Below are positions 8,232 to 15,959 of a stretch of DNA of 20,118 bases, piece by piece (the stretch's first letter is position 1; the number at the start of each line of letters is the position of its first letter). The notes below the pieces were generated by a model that saw only the letters and a program-made list of their open reading frames with translations, did not search any database and was not told where the DNA came from. The position numbers and the translations under genes were made by a program. This stretch comes from an uncultured Eubacteriales bacterium (lineage in GTDB: Bacteria > Bacillota > Clostridia > Christensenellales > Borkfalkiaceae), in contig CAJLLH010000001.1 of assembly GCA_905207385.1 (NCBI GenBank), forward strand, positions 1 through 20,118. The letters run 5' to 3'.

Positions 8232-9587
8232 ATGTTCAATAAATACGACGTACTCGAAACTATAAACATGGTCGAAAAGGAGCACCTGGACATAAGAACC
8301 ATCACGATGGGAATATCTCTTTTGCCCTGCGTTGCGGGTTCTGCGGACGCAACTGCTAAAAAAGTTTACGACAGAGTGTGCTCTCAGGCAGAAAATCTTG
8401 TAAAAGTTGCCGAATCGCTTTCAATGGAATATGGCATTCCCATAGTTAACAAGCGCGTTTCGGTAACGCCCGCAAGCATAATTTGCGCGCCTTTTGCCGC
8501 GCAGTCGGCAAAAATAGGCAAAGCGCTTGACGACGCCGCCGCAACGCTTGGCATCGATTTCCTCGGCGGTTATTCGGCGCTCGTGCACAAGGGAATGGCT
8601 GACTATGAAAAAACTTTCATTGAAACCATACCCGAAGTGCTCGCTACCACAAACAAACTCTGCTCGTCCATAAATATAGGCTCTTCCAAATCGGGCATAA
8701 ATATGGACGCAGTCCGCCTTATGGGCGAAATTGTTAAAAAGACGGCGGAACTTACAAAGGACAGAGACGGTTTCGGCTGTGCCAAGCTCGTGGTATTCTG
8801 CAACGCGGTAGAGGACAACCCCTTCATGGCGGGCGCATTCCACGGCGTAGGCGAAAGCGGAACGGTAGTAAATGTAGGCGTTTCGGGTCCCGGCGTAGTT
8901 CAGCACGCTATAGAAAGCATTCCTAATGCCGACCTTACCGAACTTGCGGAAATGATTAAGCGCACGGCGTTCAAAATCACAAGGGCAGGCCAGCTCGTTG
9001 CAAGGGAAGCGGCAAGAAGACTTGGCGCAGAATTCGGCATAGTAGACCTTTCTCTTGCACCCACGCCCGCAAGAGGAGATTCCGTAGCCCAGATTCTTGA
9101 AGAAATGGGACTTGAAAGCGTAGGCACTCACGGCACGACGGCGTGCCTTGCAATGCTCAACGACGCAGTAAAAAAGGGCGGCGTAATGGCAAGCTCGCGC
9201 GTGGGCGGACTTTCGGGCGCGTTCATTCCCGTATCGGAAGATATCGGCATGATAGAAGCCGCCGAAAAGGGCGGACTTTGCATAGACAAGCTTGAGGCTA
9301 TGACGGCTGTCTGCTCGGTGGGACTGGATATGATAGCCGTACCCGGCGACACCCCCGCAACCACGATAAGCGCAATTATCGCCGACGAGGCCGCGATAGG
9401 CATGATAAACAACAAAACTACCGCGGTGCGCATAATTCCCGCGCCCGGCAAGGGAGTAGGCGACTGCGTGAACTTCGGCGGCCTTTTAGGCAGAGCGCCC
9501 ATAATGCCGGTTCACGGCGAATCGAGCGCAAAATTCATAACAAGGGGCGGACTCATTCCCGCACCCATTCATTCAAATAAAAACTGA
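8232..9587 (+). CDS. UPF0210/DUF711 (PFL-like fold) family protein
   Basis: This is a 451-residue member of the UPF0210 (DUF711) family, often labelled PFL family protein because its fold resembles pyruvate formate-lyase. Recognisable segments are [13 protein letters not shown] near the N-terminus, [45 protein letters not shown] and the C-terminal [17 protein letters not shown] followed by [11 protein letters not shown]. The length is normal for the family. I see no glycyl-radical motif at the C-terminus, so radical chemistry should not be assumed. AGAGG (8221-8225) lies six bases before the ATG. It is in an apparent operon with the ACT-domain gene. The biochemical role is not established. 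Confidence 0.9.
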   Translation: MFNKYDVLETINMVEKEHLDIRTITMGISLLPCVAGSADATAKKVYDRVCSQAENLVKVAESLSMEYGIPIVNKRVSVTPASIICAPFAAQSAKIGKALDDAAATLGIDFLGGYSALVHKGMADYEKTFIETIPEVLATTNKLCSSINIGSSKSGINMDAVRLMGEIVKKTAELTKDRDGFGCAKLVVFCNAVEDNPFMAGAFHGVGESGTVVNVGVSGPGVVQHAIESIPNADLTELAEMIKRTAFKITRAGQLVAREAARRLGAEFGIVDLSLAPTPARGDSVAQILEEMGLESVGTHGTTACLAMLNDAVKKGGVMASSRVGGLSGAFIPVSEDIGMIEAAEKGGLCIDKLEAMTAVCSVGLDMIAVPGDTPATTISAIIADEAAIGMINNKTTAVRIIPAPGKGVGDCVNFGGLLGRAPIMPVHGESSAKFITRGGLIPAPIHSNKN

Positions 9588-9606
9588 TATTAAAGGACGA
9601 TATATT

Positions 9607-11382
9607 ATGGAAAGAAATCAGGTTGAAAAGCGTTATACTTGGAACACGGACGACATTTTCTCTTCCGACGAGGAATGGGAAAAGGCTTACGCAGACGCCG
9701 AAAAGAGCATTGATTTTTCTGCATACGCAGGCAAGCTCGGCGACAAAAAGCAGCTTCTTGCACTTTTGAAAGCGGGCGACGAGTTCTCCAAAAAAGTTGA
9801 ACGCGTATTCATTTACGCTTCGATGAAGCACGACGAGGATACAAGAGTTTCCAAATACATGGCTTACGACTCCAAGTGCATGGCGCTCATTTCAAAATAC
9901 AGCGCCGAGATGGCGTTTTTTGAGCCCGAAATGGCCGCTCAGAGCGAAGAATACCTCAATTCGCTTTTAGCCGACAAAGATTTTGCCGACTACGACTACA
10001 TGATATCCACGCTTATAAAGCGCAAGCCGCACGTTATTCCCGAAGAAGAGGAAAGGCTTGTCGCAATGGCGGGCGAAACTTTCAGTTCGTTCAGCGATAT
10101 TTTTTCTATGATAGACAATGCCGACCTTCCTCTGCCCGAAATGGAGTTCGAAGGTCAGAAAACAAAGCTTACTCACGGCACTTACGGCGTCATAATGCAC
10201 TCTTTGGACAGAGAAAAGAGGAAGGAAGCTTACGAAAAATATTACGGCGCATATCAGGGTCTTCTGAATACCATTACGGCAACCTACTACGGCAACGTAA
10301 AAAAGGACGTTTTCTTAAGCAGAGCATATAAATATAATTCATGCCTTGAACGCGCGCTTGCTAACGAAGACGTCAAAGACTGCGTATACCGCAATCTGCT
10401 TGAAGCCGTTAAAAAAGGCTTCCCCGCAATGCACCGGTACATTGCCGACAGAAAAAAGATTTTTGGCTACGATAAGCTTTATTTCTACGACGTGTACGCT
10501 CCGCTCGTTTCCGACGCCGACGTCAAAATGAATTACGACGACGCTTATGCTTACGTAATAAAGGGACTTGCGCCCCTAGGCAAAGATTATCAGGCGCTTT
10601 TAAAGCGCGGACATGACGAGCGCTGGATAGACGTGGAGGAAACCGAAGGAAAGCGCAGCGGCGCATACAGCACCGGTTGCTACGGCGTGCACCCTTACGT
10701 GCTTTTGAACTACAAGCCCACGATAAGCGATATCTTTACAATCGCGCACGAAATGGGACATTCGCTTCACACCTATTTCTCGTCGCACAACCAGCCTTAC
10801 GCTAAAAGCGATTACAAAATATTTGTAGCCGAAGTTGCAAGCACGGTAAACGAAGTTCTTCTTCTCAAGTTCATGCTCGGCGATACCGAGGACGAAAACC
10901 TTAAGAAGTTCCTTCTTAACTATTACCTCGATACAATCCGCGGCACGCTTTACCGCCAGACCATGTTTGCCGAATTCGAATACGAAGCGCACACTCTTGC
11001 AGAAAAAGGCGAACCGCTCACAAAAGAACTTCTTTGCGAAGTTTACGGCAGAATAGGCAAAGACTACTACGGCGACGCCATAGAACACGACTTTGCTATT
11101 TCCTGCGAGTGGGCAAGGATTCCCCATTTCTACAGGGCGTTCTACGTTTACAAATACGCAACGGGCATAACGGCGGCTATAAATATCGCGCACAGAATTC
11201 TTACCGAAGGAGAACCTGCGGTAAAAGATTACTTCAAATTCCTTTCAAGCGGCTCGTCTTCAGACCCTGTATCGCTGTTAAGGCTTGCAGGGGTAGACCT
11301 TGAAACCAAGGCGCCGTTCGAATTTGCAATGAACGAATTCAGCGAAACGCTTGCCGAATTCGAAAAACTTATGAAAATATAA
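9607..11382 (+). CDS. pepF: Oligoendopeptidase F (M3 family metallopeptidase)
   Basis: This cytoplasmic zinc peptidase cuts medium-sized peptides. The zinc site reads H381-E-M-G-H385 within TIAHEMGHSLH. The third ligand is most likely E409 in VAEVASTVNE, 24 residues after the second His, as expected for M3. The N-terminal part (KRYTWNTDDIFSSDEEWEKA) is typical of PepF, as is the C-terminal AFYVYKYATGITAA. At 591 residues it has the usual length of about 600. AAAGGA (9592-9597) precedes the ATG by nine bases. It follows the UPF0210 gene by 19 bases and precedes dnaB by six. Confidence 0.94.
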   Translation: MERNQVEKRYTWNTDDIFSSDEEWEKAYADAEKSIDFSAYAGKLGDKKQLLALLKAGDEFSKKVERVFIYASMKHDEDTRVSKYMAYDSKCMALISKYSAEMAFFEPEMAAQSEEYLNSLLADKDFADYDYMISTLIKRKPHVIPEEEERLVAMAGETFSSFSDIFSMIDNADLPLPEMEFEGQKTKLTHGTYGVIMHSLDREKRKEAYEKYYGAYQGLLNTITATYYGNVKKDVFLSRAYKYNSCLERALANEDVKDCVYRNLLEAVKKGFPAMHRYIADRKKIFGYDKLYFYDVYAPLVSDADVKMNYDDAYAYVIKGLAPLGKDYQALLKRGHDERWIDVEETEGKRSGAYSTGCYGVHPYVLLNYKPTISDIFTIAHEMGHSLHTYFSSHNQPYAKSDYKIFVAEVASTVNEVLLLKFMLGDTEDENLKKFLLNYYLDTIRGTLYRQTMFAEFEYEAHTLAEKGEPLTKELLCEVYGRIGKDYYGDAIEHDFAISCEWARIPHFYRAFYVYKYATGITAAINIAHRILTEGEPAVKDYFKFLSSGSSSDPVSLLRLAGVDLETKAPFEFAMNEFSETLAEFEKLMKI

Positions 11383-11388
11383 AGTACT

Positions 11389-12879
11389 ATGTCAGACAAA
11401 ACCAACGTTTTACCTAACAATCTGGAGGCAGAACAGGCGCTTTTAGGCTGTATGCTTATAGACAGCGACGTTCTTTCGGAAGTAGCAGATAAGCTTACGG
11501 ACAGAGATTTTTATCACGAGTCCCATCAGCTTATAATGTCTGCCATTTTGAAGGTGTTCAACCAGAGAAAGCCAGCAGACATTGTCACCCTGACCGACTG
11601 CCTTGAAAAGGACGGCAATCTTGCCAAAGTGGGCGGAATTGATTATATAACCACGCTCACCCAGACGACGCCTTCCGCCGCGAATTATAAGCATTACTAC
11701 GACATCGTAAAGCGCGACAGCGTCAATCGCGAACTCATACGCGCCGCTCGCAACATCATAGAAAATTCAATGAACAGCGAAGACGGCACTCAAAGCGTGC
11801 AGTACGCGGAAAAGCTTATATACGATATCGCAAAAAAGGGCGACAGCTCTACTATGGACGATATCCGCGAAAGTTCCGTTGTGGGCGACGTAATAGACAG
11901 GTTCGAAACGATTGCAAGCAATAAAGACGCGCTGCGCGGCATAACCACGGGCTTTCCGTTTCTCAATAAACTTACCAACGGTTTTCAGCGTTCCGACCTC
12001 ATAGTTGTCGCGGCGCGACCCGGCAGCGGCAAAACTTCGCTTGCGATGAACATCGTGGAAGCTGCGGCTTTTCAGGGCAACGTCTGCGCGGTTTTCTCGC
12101 TGGAAATGCCTAAAATTCAGATTGTTCAAAGGCTTCTTTGCGCAAGCGCCAAGGTAAGCATGTCTAACGCTCTTTCAGGCAAGCTTACGCCCAACGACTG
12201 GAAAGCGCTTGTGAAAACCAGCGAAGAACTTAAAAAACTTTCTATAATAATCGACGACTCTTCACGCGTTACGCCTGCGGAAATACTTTCCAAATGCAGG
12301 CGCATAAAAGCCAAGAACGGCGGCAGACTGGACCTTGTAATGATAGACTATATCCAGCTTATGTCCAGCGGTTCAAAGCAGGACGAAAACCGTACGCGCG
12401 AAATAGCTCACATAACGGGCGACCTTAAAATTATGGCGAAAGAGCTTGACGTACCCGTAATAGCTCTTTCACAGCTCCGCCGTATGGTCGGCGAGCCTCA
12501 GCTTACCGACCTGCGCGAATCGGGCGCCATAGAGCAGGACGCAGATATGGTTATTTTCATTAACCGTCCCGACATGACTGCAACGCCCGAAGAAATAGAA
12601 AAGAATAAAATAGTCCGCGGCATGGCTGACCTAATAGTAGCCAAGCACCGTAACGGCGAGCTGGGCAGAACTCAGCTTCGCTTCAAGGGCGAATACACCA
12701 AGTTCGTCACCCCCGACCCCAGCGAGCTTAAGCAACTTGCGCGCGATGCGGGAAAGGGCGGCAACAAGCACGACGACGAGGAAGAAGAGACTGAAAATGA
12801 AGAGACGGAAGAATATTCCGACAATATGCCCGATGACGGCATGGTTTTCAGCGACGACGAATATAACGGCGAGGAATAA
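11389..12879 (+). CDS. dnaB: Replicative DNA helicase DnaB, with acidic C-terminal tail
   Basis: This is the hexameric 5'-3' helicase of the replication fork. The N-terminal domain starts with NNLEAEQALLGCMLIDSDVL. The RecA-like domain has Walker A with G212-S-G-K215-T216 in AARPGSGKTSLA, Walker B LVMIDYIQLMSS, the sensor segment IALSQLRRM, then DLRESGAIEQDADM and KHRNGELGRTQLRF near the end. At 496 residues it is about 40 longer than typical DnaB. The excess is a very acidic tail (about residues 457-496, with DDEEEETENEETEEYSDN). No clear ribosome site precedes the ATG, only six bases after the pepF stop, so coupling is likely. The called start gives the family-typical N-terminus. Confidence 0.96.
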   Translation: MSDKTNVLPNNLEAEQALLGCMLIDSDVLSEVADKLTDRDFYHESHQLIMSAILKVFNQRKPADIVTLTDCLEKDGNLAKVGGIDYITTLTQTTPSAANYKHYYDIVKRDSVNRELIRAARNIIENSMNSEDGTQSVQYAEKLIYDIAKKGDSSTMDDIRESSVVGDVIDRFETIASNKDALRGITTGFPFLNKLTNGFQRSDLIVVAARPGSGKTSLAMNIVEAAAFQGNVCAVFSLEMPKIQIVQRLLCASAKVSMSNALSGKLTPNDWKALVKTSEELKKLSIIIDDSSRVTPAEILSKCRRIKAKNGGRLDLVMIDYIQLMSSGSKQDENRTREIAHITGDLKIMAKELDVPVIALSQLRRMVGEPQLTDLRESGAIEQDADMVIFINRPDMTATPEEIEKNKIVRGMADLIVAKHRNGELGRTQLRFKGEYTKFVTPDPSELKQLARDAGKGGNKHDDEEEETENEETEEYSDNMPDDGMVFSDDEYNGEE

Positions 12880-12912
12880 GCCGCCCCGCTCAAAAACTTT
12901 AACGGCAGAAAT

Positions 12913-13905
12913 ATGCAGACACTTATACTTAAACCTGACGAAAAAAGCCTTGCCTCCGCAAAGCAGATAATAGCAAGCGGCGGTCTTGTGGCTTTCCCCA
13001 CAGAAACGGTTTACGGACTTGGCGCAAATGCCTTCGACGGGGACGCAGTAAAAACAATTTACGAGGTAAAAGGCAGACCGCAGGATAATCCGCTGATCGT
13101 GCACGTACATAAAGATTACGACATTTCGCGCATTGTCTGTGATATACCGGACTACGCAAAAAAGCTTGCGGAAAAATTCCTTCCCGGTCCGCTCACGATG
13201 GTTTTCAAAAGCATCGGCAGCGTTTCGCCCGTAGTTTCGTGCGGGCTGGATACGGTAGGCATTCGCGTGCCTTCGCACCCCGACGCGCAGAAATTTTTAA
13301 AGGCGGTAGACCTGCCCATAGCCGCGCCGTCGGCAAATGTTTCAAAACACGTCAGCCCTACGACTGCAAGGCACGTCTACGCCGACCTTAACGGTAAAAT
13401 TCCGCTCATACTCGACGGCGGAAAATGTACTGGCGGCATTGAAAGCACCGTGCTTGACTGCACGGGCAAAGTTCCGTGCGTTTTAAGAAGCGGTCTCGTA
13501 ACGCGCGAAATGATAGCCGAAGTTGCGGGCGATTGCGGCGTATTCATACCTAAAGCGGGCGAAAAAGTCCGTTCGCCGGGCATGAAGTACAAACACTATT
13601 CACCCAACTGCCGCACAATGCTTTTTTCGTTTGCCGAAAGAAACAAGGCGTATGAAGAATACGAAAAACAGCGTGCAAGCGGCGTGAATGCTTATCTTAT
13701 GTGCGACGGCGAAGTCGCGCGCGAGTTCAATCCGCAGCACATGCTGTTTTTAGGCAACAACGAAGATGAAATTGCGGCTAACCTTTACGATAAACTGCGC
13801 GAAGGAGAAAAGATAGCGGAGCTTATCATAGCCGTCGCGCCCGAAAAACAGGACGGCGTTATGACGGGCGTAATGAACAGGCTGTCAAAGGCCTGCGGGG
13901 GTTAA
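12913..13905 (+). CDS. tsaC: L-threonylcarbamoyladenylate synthase (Sua5/YwlC type)
   Basis: The enzyme makes threonylcarbamoyl-AMP from threonine, bicarbonate and ATP, the first step of the t6A37 tRNA modification. The N-terminal YrdC domain (about residues 10-200) shows VAFPTETVYGLGANA, the nucleotide-binding K53-G-R-P56 in VKGRPQDNPLIVHV, FLPGPLTMV and AAPSANVS. The Sua5 linker SPGMKYKHYSP begins at residue 221 and a C-terminal Sua5 domain follows. With 330 residues it is the long Sua5 form (B. subtilis YwlC), not the short TsaC form. The ATG lies 33 bases after dnaB; no strong ribosome site is visible. The next two genes match the Bacillus ywlC-ywlE-ywlF order. Confidence 0.93.
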   Translation: MQTLILKPDEKSLASAKQIIASGGLVAFPTETVYGLGANAFDGDAVKTIYEVKGRPQDNPLIVHVHKDYDISRIVCDIPDYAKKLAEKFLPGPLTMVFKSIGSVSPVVSCGLDTVGIRVPSHPDAQKFLKAVDLPIAAPSANVSKHVSPTTARHVYADLNGKIPLILDGGKCTGGIESTVLDCTGKVPCVLRSGLVTREMIAEVAGDCGVFIPKAGEKVRSPGMKYKHYSPNCRTMLFSFAERNKAYEEYEKQRASGVNAYLMCDGEVAREFNPQHMLFLGNNEDEIAANLYDKLREGEKIAELIIAVAPEKQDGVMTGVMNRLSKACGG

Positions 13906-13907
13906 AA

Positions 13908-14354
13908 ATGAAACGCAAAAGAATTCTGTTCGTATGTTCGGGCAATACCTGCCGCAGCCCTATGGCAGAAGCCATTCTGCGCAGCAAAATCAAAGAGCGC
14001 AAAATAAAATGGTGGGACGTTTCATCCTGCGGCATATTTGCCGAAGTGGGCGGAACAATTTCACCAAACAGCGAAAAAGCGCTTGAAGAAATAGGCGTAA
14101 AGACGGGGAAATTTGCACCCCGTCAGCTCAGCCAGAGCATTATGGACAGAAGCTTTGCCGTAATCTGCATGACGGAAAAACAAAAGCAGATTCTTGAAGG
14201 TTGCGGCAAAGTATACTGCATAAAAGATTTATGCGGATTCGACGTGCCCGACCCTTACGGCGGCGATATGCAAATTTACCGCGCAACGCGCGATTTTATT
14301 GCCAAAGCGTGCGACTGCATAATCGAAAAAATAATACTTGCTGATAAAACTTAA
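13908..14354 (+). CDS. ywlE: Low-molecular-weight phosphatase, probable protein-arginine phosphatase (YwlE-like)
   Basis: The 148-residue protein has the low-molecular-weight phosphatase loop LFVCSGNTCRSPMAE, with nucleophile C10, R16 and S17, and the general acid D115 in VPDPYGG. The residue two before the loop's second Cys is Thr (T14). In B. subtilis YwlE the equivalent T11 favours phosphoarginine, where tyrosine phosphatases carry a larger aliphatic residue. I therefore infer that it removes phosphate from protein arginines. No McsB kinase is in the window. It starts two bases after the tsaC stop, with a GGGGG in the end of tsaC as a possible ribosome site. An ordinary phosphotyrosine phosphatase remains the alternative. 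Confidence 0.85.
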   Translation: MKRKRILFVCSGNTCRSPMAEAILRSKIKERKIKWWDVSSCGIFAEVGGTISPNSEKALEEIGVKTGKFAPRQLSQSIMDRSFAVICMTEKQKQILEGCGKVYCIKDLCGFDVPDPYGGDMQIYRATRDFIAKACDCIIEKIILADKT

Positions 14355-14372
14355 ATTAAGGAGAACATTTTT

Positions 14373-14822
14373 ATGAAAATTGCGCTTGCCTGCGACCACG
14401 GCGGCCTCAACTTGAAAGGCGAAATCATAAACTACCTCAAAGACAACGGCTACGAATACAAAGATTTCGGAACCTACACAAAGGACAGCTGCGATTATCC
14501 CGATTACGCTCTTCCTGCGGCGGAAGCCGTTGCAAACGGCGAATGCGAAAGGGGCATTGTTGTATGCTCCACTGGCATAGGCGTTTCCATCGTAGCAAAC
14601 AAAGTTCCCGGCGTGCGCTGCGCGCATTGCCACGATACTTACTGCGCGGAATTTACCAGACTGCATAACGATGCGAATATGCTCGCGCTCGGCGAAAAAG
14701 TTGTCGGCGCAGGCTATGCGCTCAAAATAGTTGAAAAATTCCTTACCACCGACTTTGAAGGCGGCAGACATCAGCGCAGGGTTGATAAAATTTCTGCAAT
14801 AGAAAAGAAATACAGCAAATAA
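14373..14822 (+). CDS. rpiB: Ribose-5-phosphate isomerase B
   Basis: RpiB interconverts ribose 5-phosphate and ribulose 5-phosphate in the non-oxidative pentose phosphate pathway. The 149-residue protein matches the RpiB/LacAB family: MKIALACDHGG at the N-terminus (D8, H9), the active-site Cys C65 in VVCSTGIGVSI (many relatives have CGTGIG), then CAHCHDTYCAEFTRLHNDANML. The related galactose-6-phosphate isomerase subunits LacA and LacB are the alternative, but no lac genes are present and the upstream pair matches ywlC-ywlE, whose Bacillus neighbour ywlF is rpiB. AAGGAGAA lies before the ATG. A strong terminator follows within five bases of the stop. Confidence 0.92.
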   Translation: MKIALACDHGGLNLKGEIINYLKDNGYEYKDFGTYTKDSCDYPDYALPAAEAVANGECERGIVVCSTGIGVSIVANKVPGVRCAHCHDTYCAEFTRLHNDANMLALGEKVVGAGYALKIVEKFLTTDFEGGRHQRRVDKISAIEKKYSK

Positions 14823-14826
14823 CAGC

Positions 14827-14867
14827 AAAACCCCGCGCGGCAGAATTTTTCTGCCGCACGGGGTTTT
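14827..14867. terminator. Strong intrinsic terminator after rpiB
   Basis: AAAACCCCG and GCGGCAGAA on the left pair with TCTGCCGC and CGGGGTTTT on the right, interrupted by a single C/A mismatch. The loop is TTT-rich, and the stem ends in a short T-run on both strands. It closes the long plus-strand gene series and separates it from the AraC-type gene. Confidence 0.88.
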
Positions 14868-14884
14868 AATTTCAGCTAACTTTG

Positions 14885-14893
14885 TGTTATAAT
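14885..14893 (+). promoter_or_regulatory. Extended -10 promoter of the AraC-type gene
   Basis: TGTTATAAT gives a perfect -10 (14888-14893) with the TGn extension. At 17 bases upstream there is only a weak TTTAAT, so the extended -10 would have to compensate. The start near 14900 would leave a leader of only about 12 bases, containing the GGGGG before the ATG. Confidence 0.5.
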
Positions 14894-14911
14894 TCGTTCG
14901 GGGGAATTTAC

Positions 14912-15859
14912 ATGAACGAAAAATTTGCTTCAATAATGGAACTTCACGAAAGCGAAGATAAAAGCGCTCTTTCGGATAAGGTCTTAAGAAGTGCCGTACT
15001 TAAAGAGTTTTCAAACGGCGCGCTTATTCTTGCCGAGGCGGATAAACAAGGCTATACTTTAGCCGAATTCATGCTCCGCGGGACATCAGGACTTAAACTT
15101 TCTTTTATGCCGATGCGCACAAGTTCGGAGTTTTCCGTTAAAAAGCATACTTCAACGCAGCGTCCGTATATGCACGCCCACGACTTTTACGAGCTGATTT
15201 ACGTTAAAAGCGGCAAATGCATTCAGAGAACTGACGGCGGCATTCTTACGGTTGAGCGCGGTGAGCTTTGCGTAATTCCTCCCGATAAAGCACATATGAT
15301 AGAGCGGTGCGGCAAGGGCGATGTAATACTTAAAATGATTGTACCCGTACCACTGTTTTTAAAGTCCGCGAAAGACTTTACTAACTTAAGCGAAATTAAA
15401 AAAATAATTCTTCCGCGCACGGCAGAATATATAATTTCCAAGCTCGCTGCAGAAGAATTTTTCCGCGACAGTCTGCACGAAGGCGCGGTGAAAAGTTACC
15501 TTTTTTTGCTTTTCGCAGAAGCCTCGCGAGCTGAAAATCCGCACGACAGCATAGAAATCAGCCTTTTAGCTTATATAAAAGAAAATATTAAATTCGCAAA
15601 ACTTGAAGATTTTGCCAGTCGCTCGGGTTATAATCCCGTATACTTAAGTCGACTGATTAAGGCGCGTACAGGGAGGAGCTTTTCGGAAATAGTTACTCAA
15701 AACCGCATAATTGCAGCAAAAAACTTGCTCGCCGAAACGGATATGCCCGTTTGCGACATTGCCGCCGAAACAGGTTACGCAAATCCTTCGGGATTTTACC
15801 GACAGTTTTCAGCATTCTGCGGCATGACGCCAGCGGAGTACCGCAAATCGGTTACATAA
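14912..15859 (+). CDS. AraC-family transcriptional regulator
   Basis: This 315-residue protein has a cupin-like sensor domain in the first half, with PYMHAHDFYELIYVKSGKC and ERGELCVIPPDKAHMIE, and two helix-turn-helix units at the C-terminus: LEDFASRSGYNPVYLSRLIK and VCDIAAETGYANPSGFYRQF, ending FCGMTPAEYRK. Regulators of this build often sense sugars or similar small molecules and activate nearby genes. The ATG at 14912 is preferred to a TTG at 14882, which lies upstream of the TATAAT and would add unrelated residues. A GGGGG (14900-14904) serves as ribosome site. The kinase and esterase genes downstream on the same strand are likely targets; the ligand is unknown. Confidence 0.9.
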   Translation: MNEKFASIMELHESEDKSALSDKVLRSAVLKEFSNGALILAEADKQGYTLAEFMLRGTSGLKLSFMPMRTSSEFSVKKHTSTQRPYMHAHDFYELIYVKSGKCIQRTDGGILTVERGELCVIPPDKAHMIERCGKGDVILKMIVPVPLFLKSAKDFTNLSEIKKIILPRTAEYIISKLAAEEFFRDSLHEGAVKSYLFLLFAEASRAENPHDSIEISLLAYIKENIKFAKLEDFASRSGYNPVYLSRLIKARTGRSFSEIVTQNRIIAAKNLLAETDMPVCDIAAETGYANPSGFYRQFSAFCGMTPAEYRKSVT

Positions 15860-15860
15860 A

Positions 15861-15897
15861 AGTAAAGTTTGTATACTAATCAGTAAAATAAATGTAT
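15861..15897 (+). promoter_or_regulatory. Possible AraC-type operator: direct repeats at 21-bp offset
   Basis: AGTAAA occurs at 15861-15866 and again at 15882-15887, exactly 21 bases apart, each followed closely by TGTAT (15870-15874 and 15893-15897). AraC-family activators often bind direct half-sites about two helical turns apart, with the promoter-proximal one touching the -35. The repeats are short and the region is AT-rich, so chance is a serious alternative. Confidence 0.3.
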
Positions 15898-15925
15898 GGA
15901 AAATAATCGGAGCGCGCGATAAAAT
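15897..15925 (+). promoter_or_regulatory. Candidate promoter of the kinase-esterase pair
   Basis: TGGAAA (15897-15902) and TAAAAT (15920-15925) are separated by 17 bases. The weak -35 is what an activator-dependent promoter would have, and the second repeat of the possible operator abuts it. A 10-bp palindrome, ATAAATTTAT (15932-15941), lies at the predicted start of transcription. Confidence 0.35.
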
Positions 15926-15959
15926 AATTACATAAATTTATTGCGAGGCACTGTAAATT

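Noticed and set aside
8421..9131. 236-residue open frame antisense to the UPF0210 gene
   Set aside because: The plus-strand protein matches its family across the full length, and the antisense product has no domain-like pattern or ribosome site.
10600..11193. 197-residue open frame antisense to pepF
   Set aside because: It overlaps the catalytic region of a clear M3 peptidase and shows no recognisable motif.
12631..13278. 215-residue open frame antisense to the dnaB end and tsaC start
   Set aside because: It spans the boundary of two certain genes and has a composition expected from a shadow frame; the hydrophobic part mirrors the acidic DnaB tail.
14882..14911. Upstream TTG start for the AraC-type gene
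   Set aside because: It lies upstream of the predicted TATAAT, so it would not be transcribed; the ATG at 14912 has a GGGGG ribosome site.
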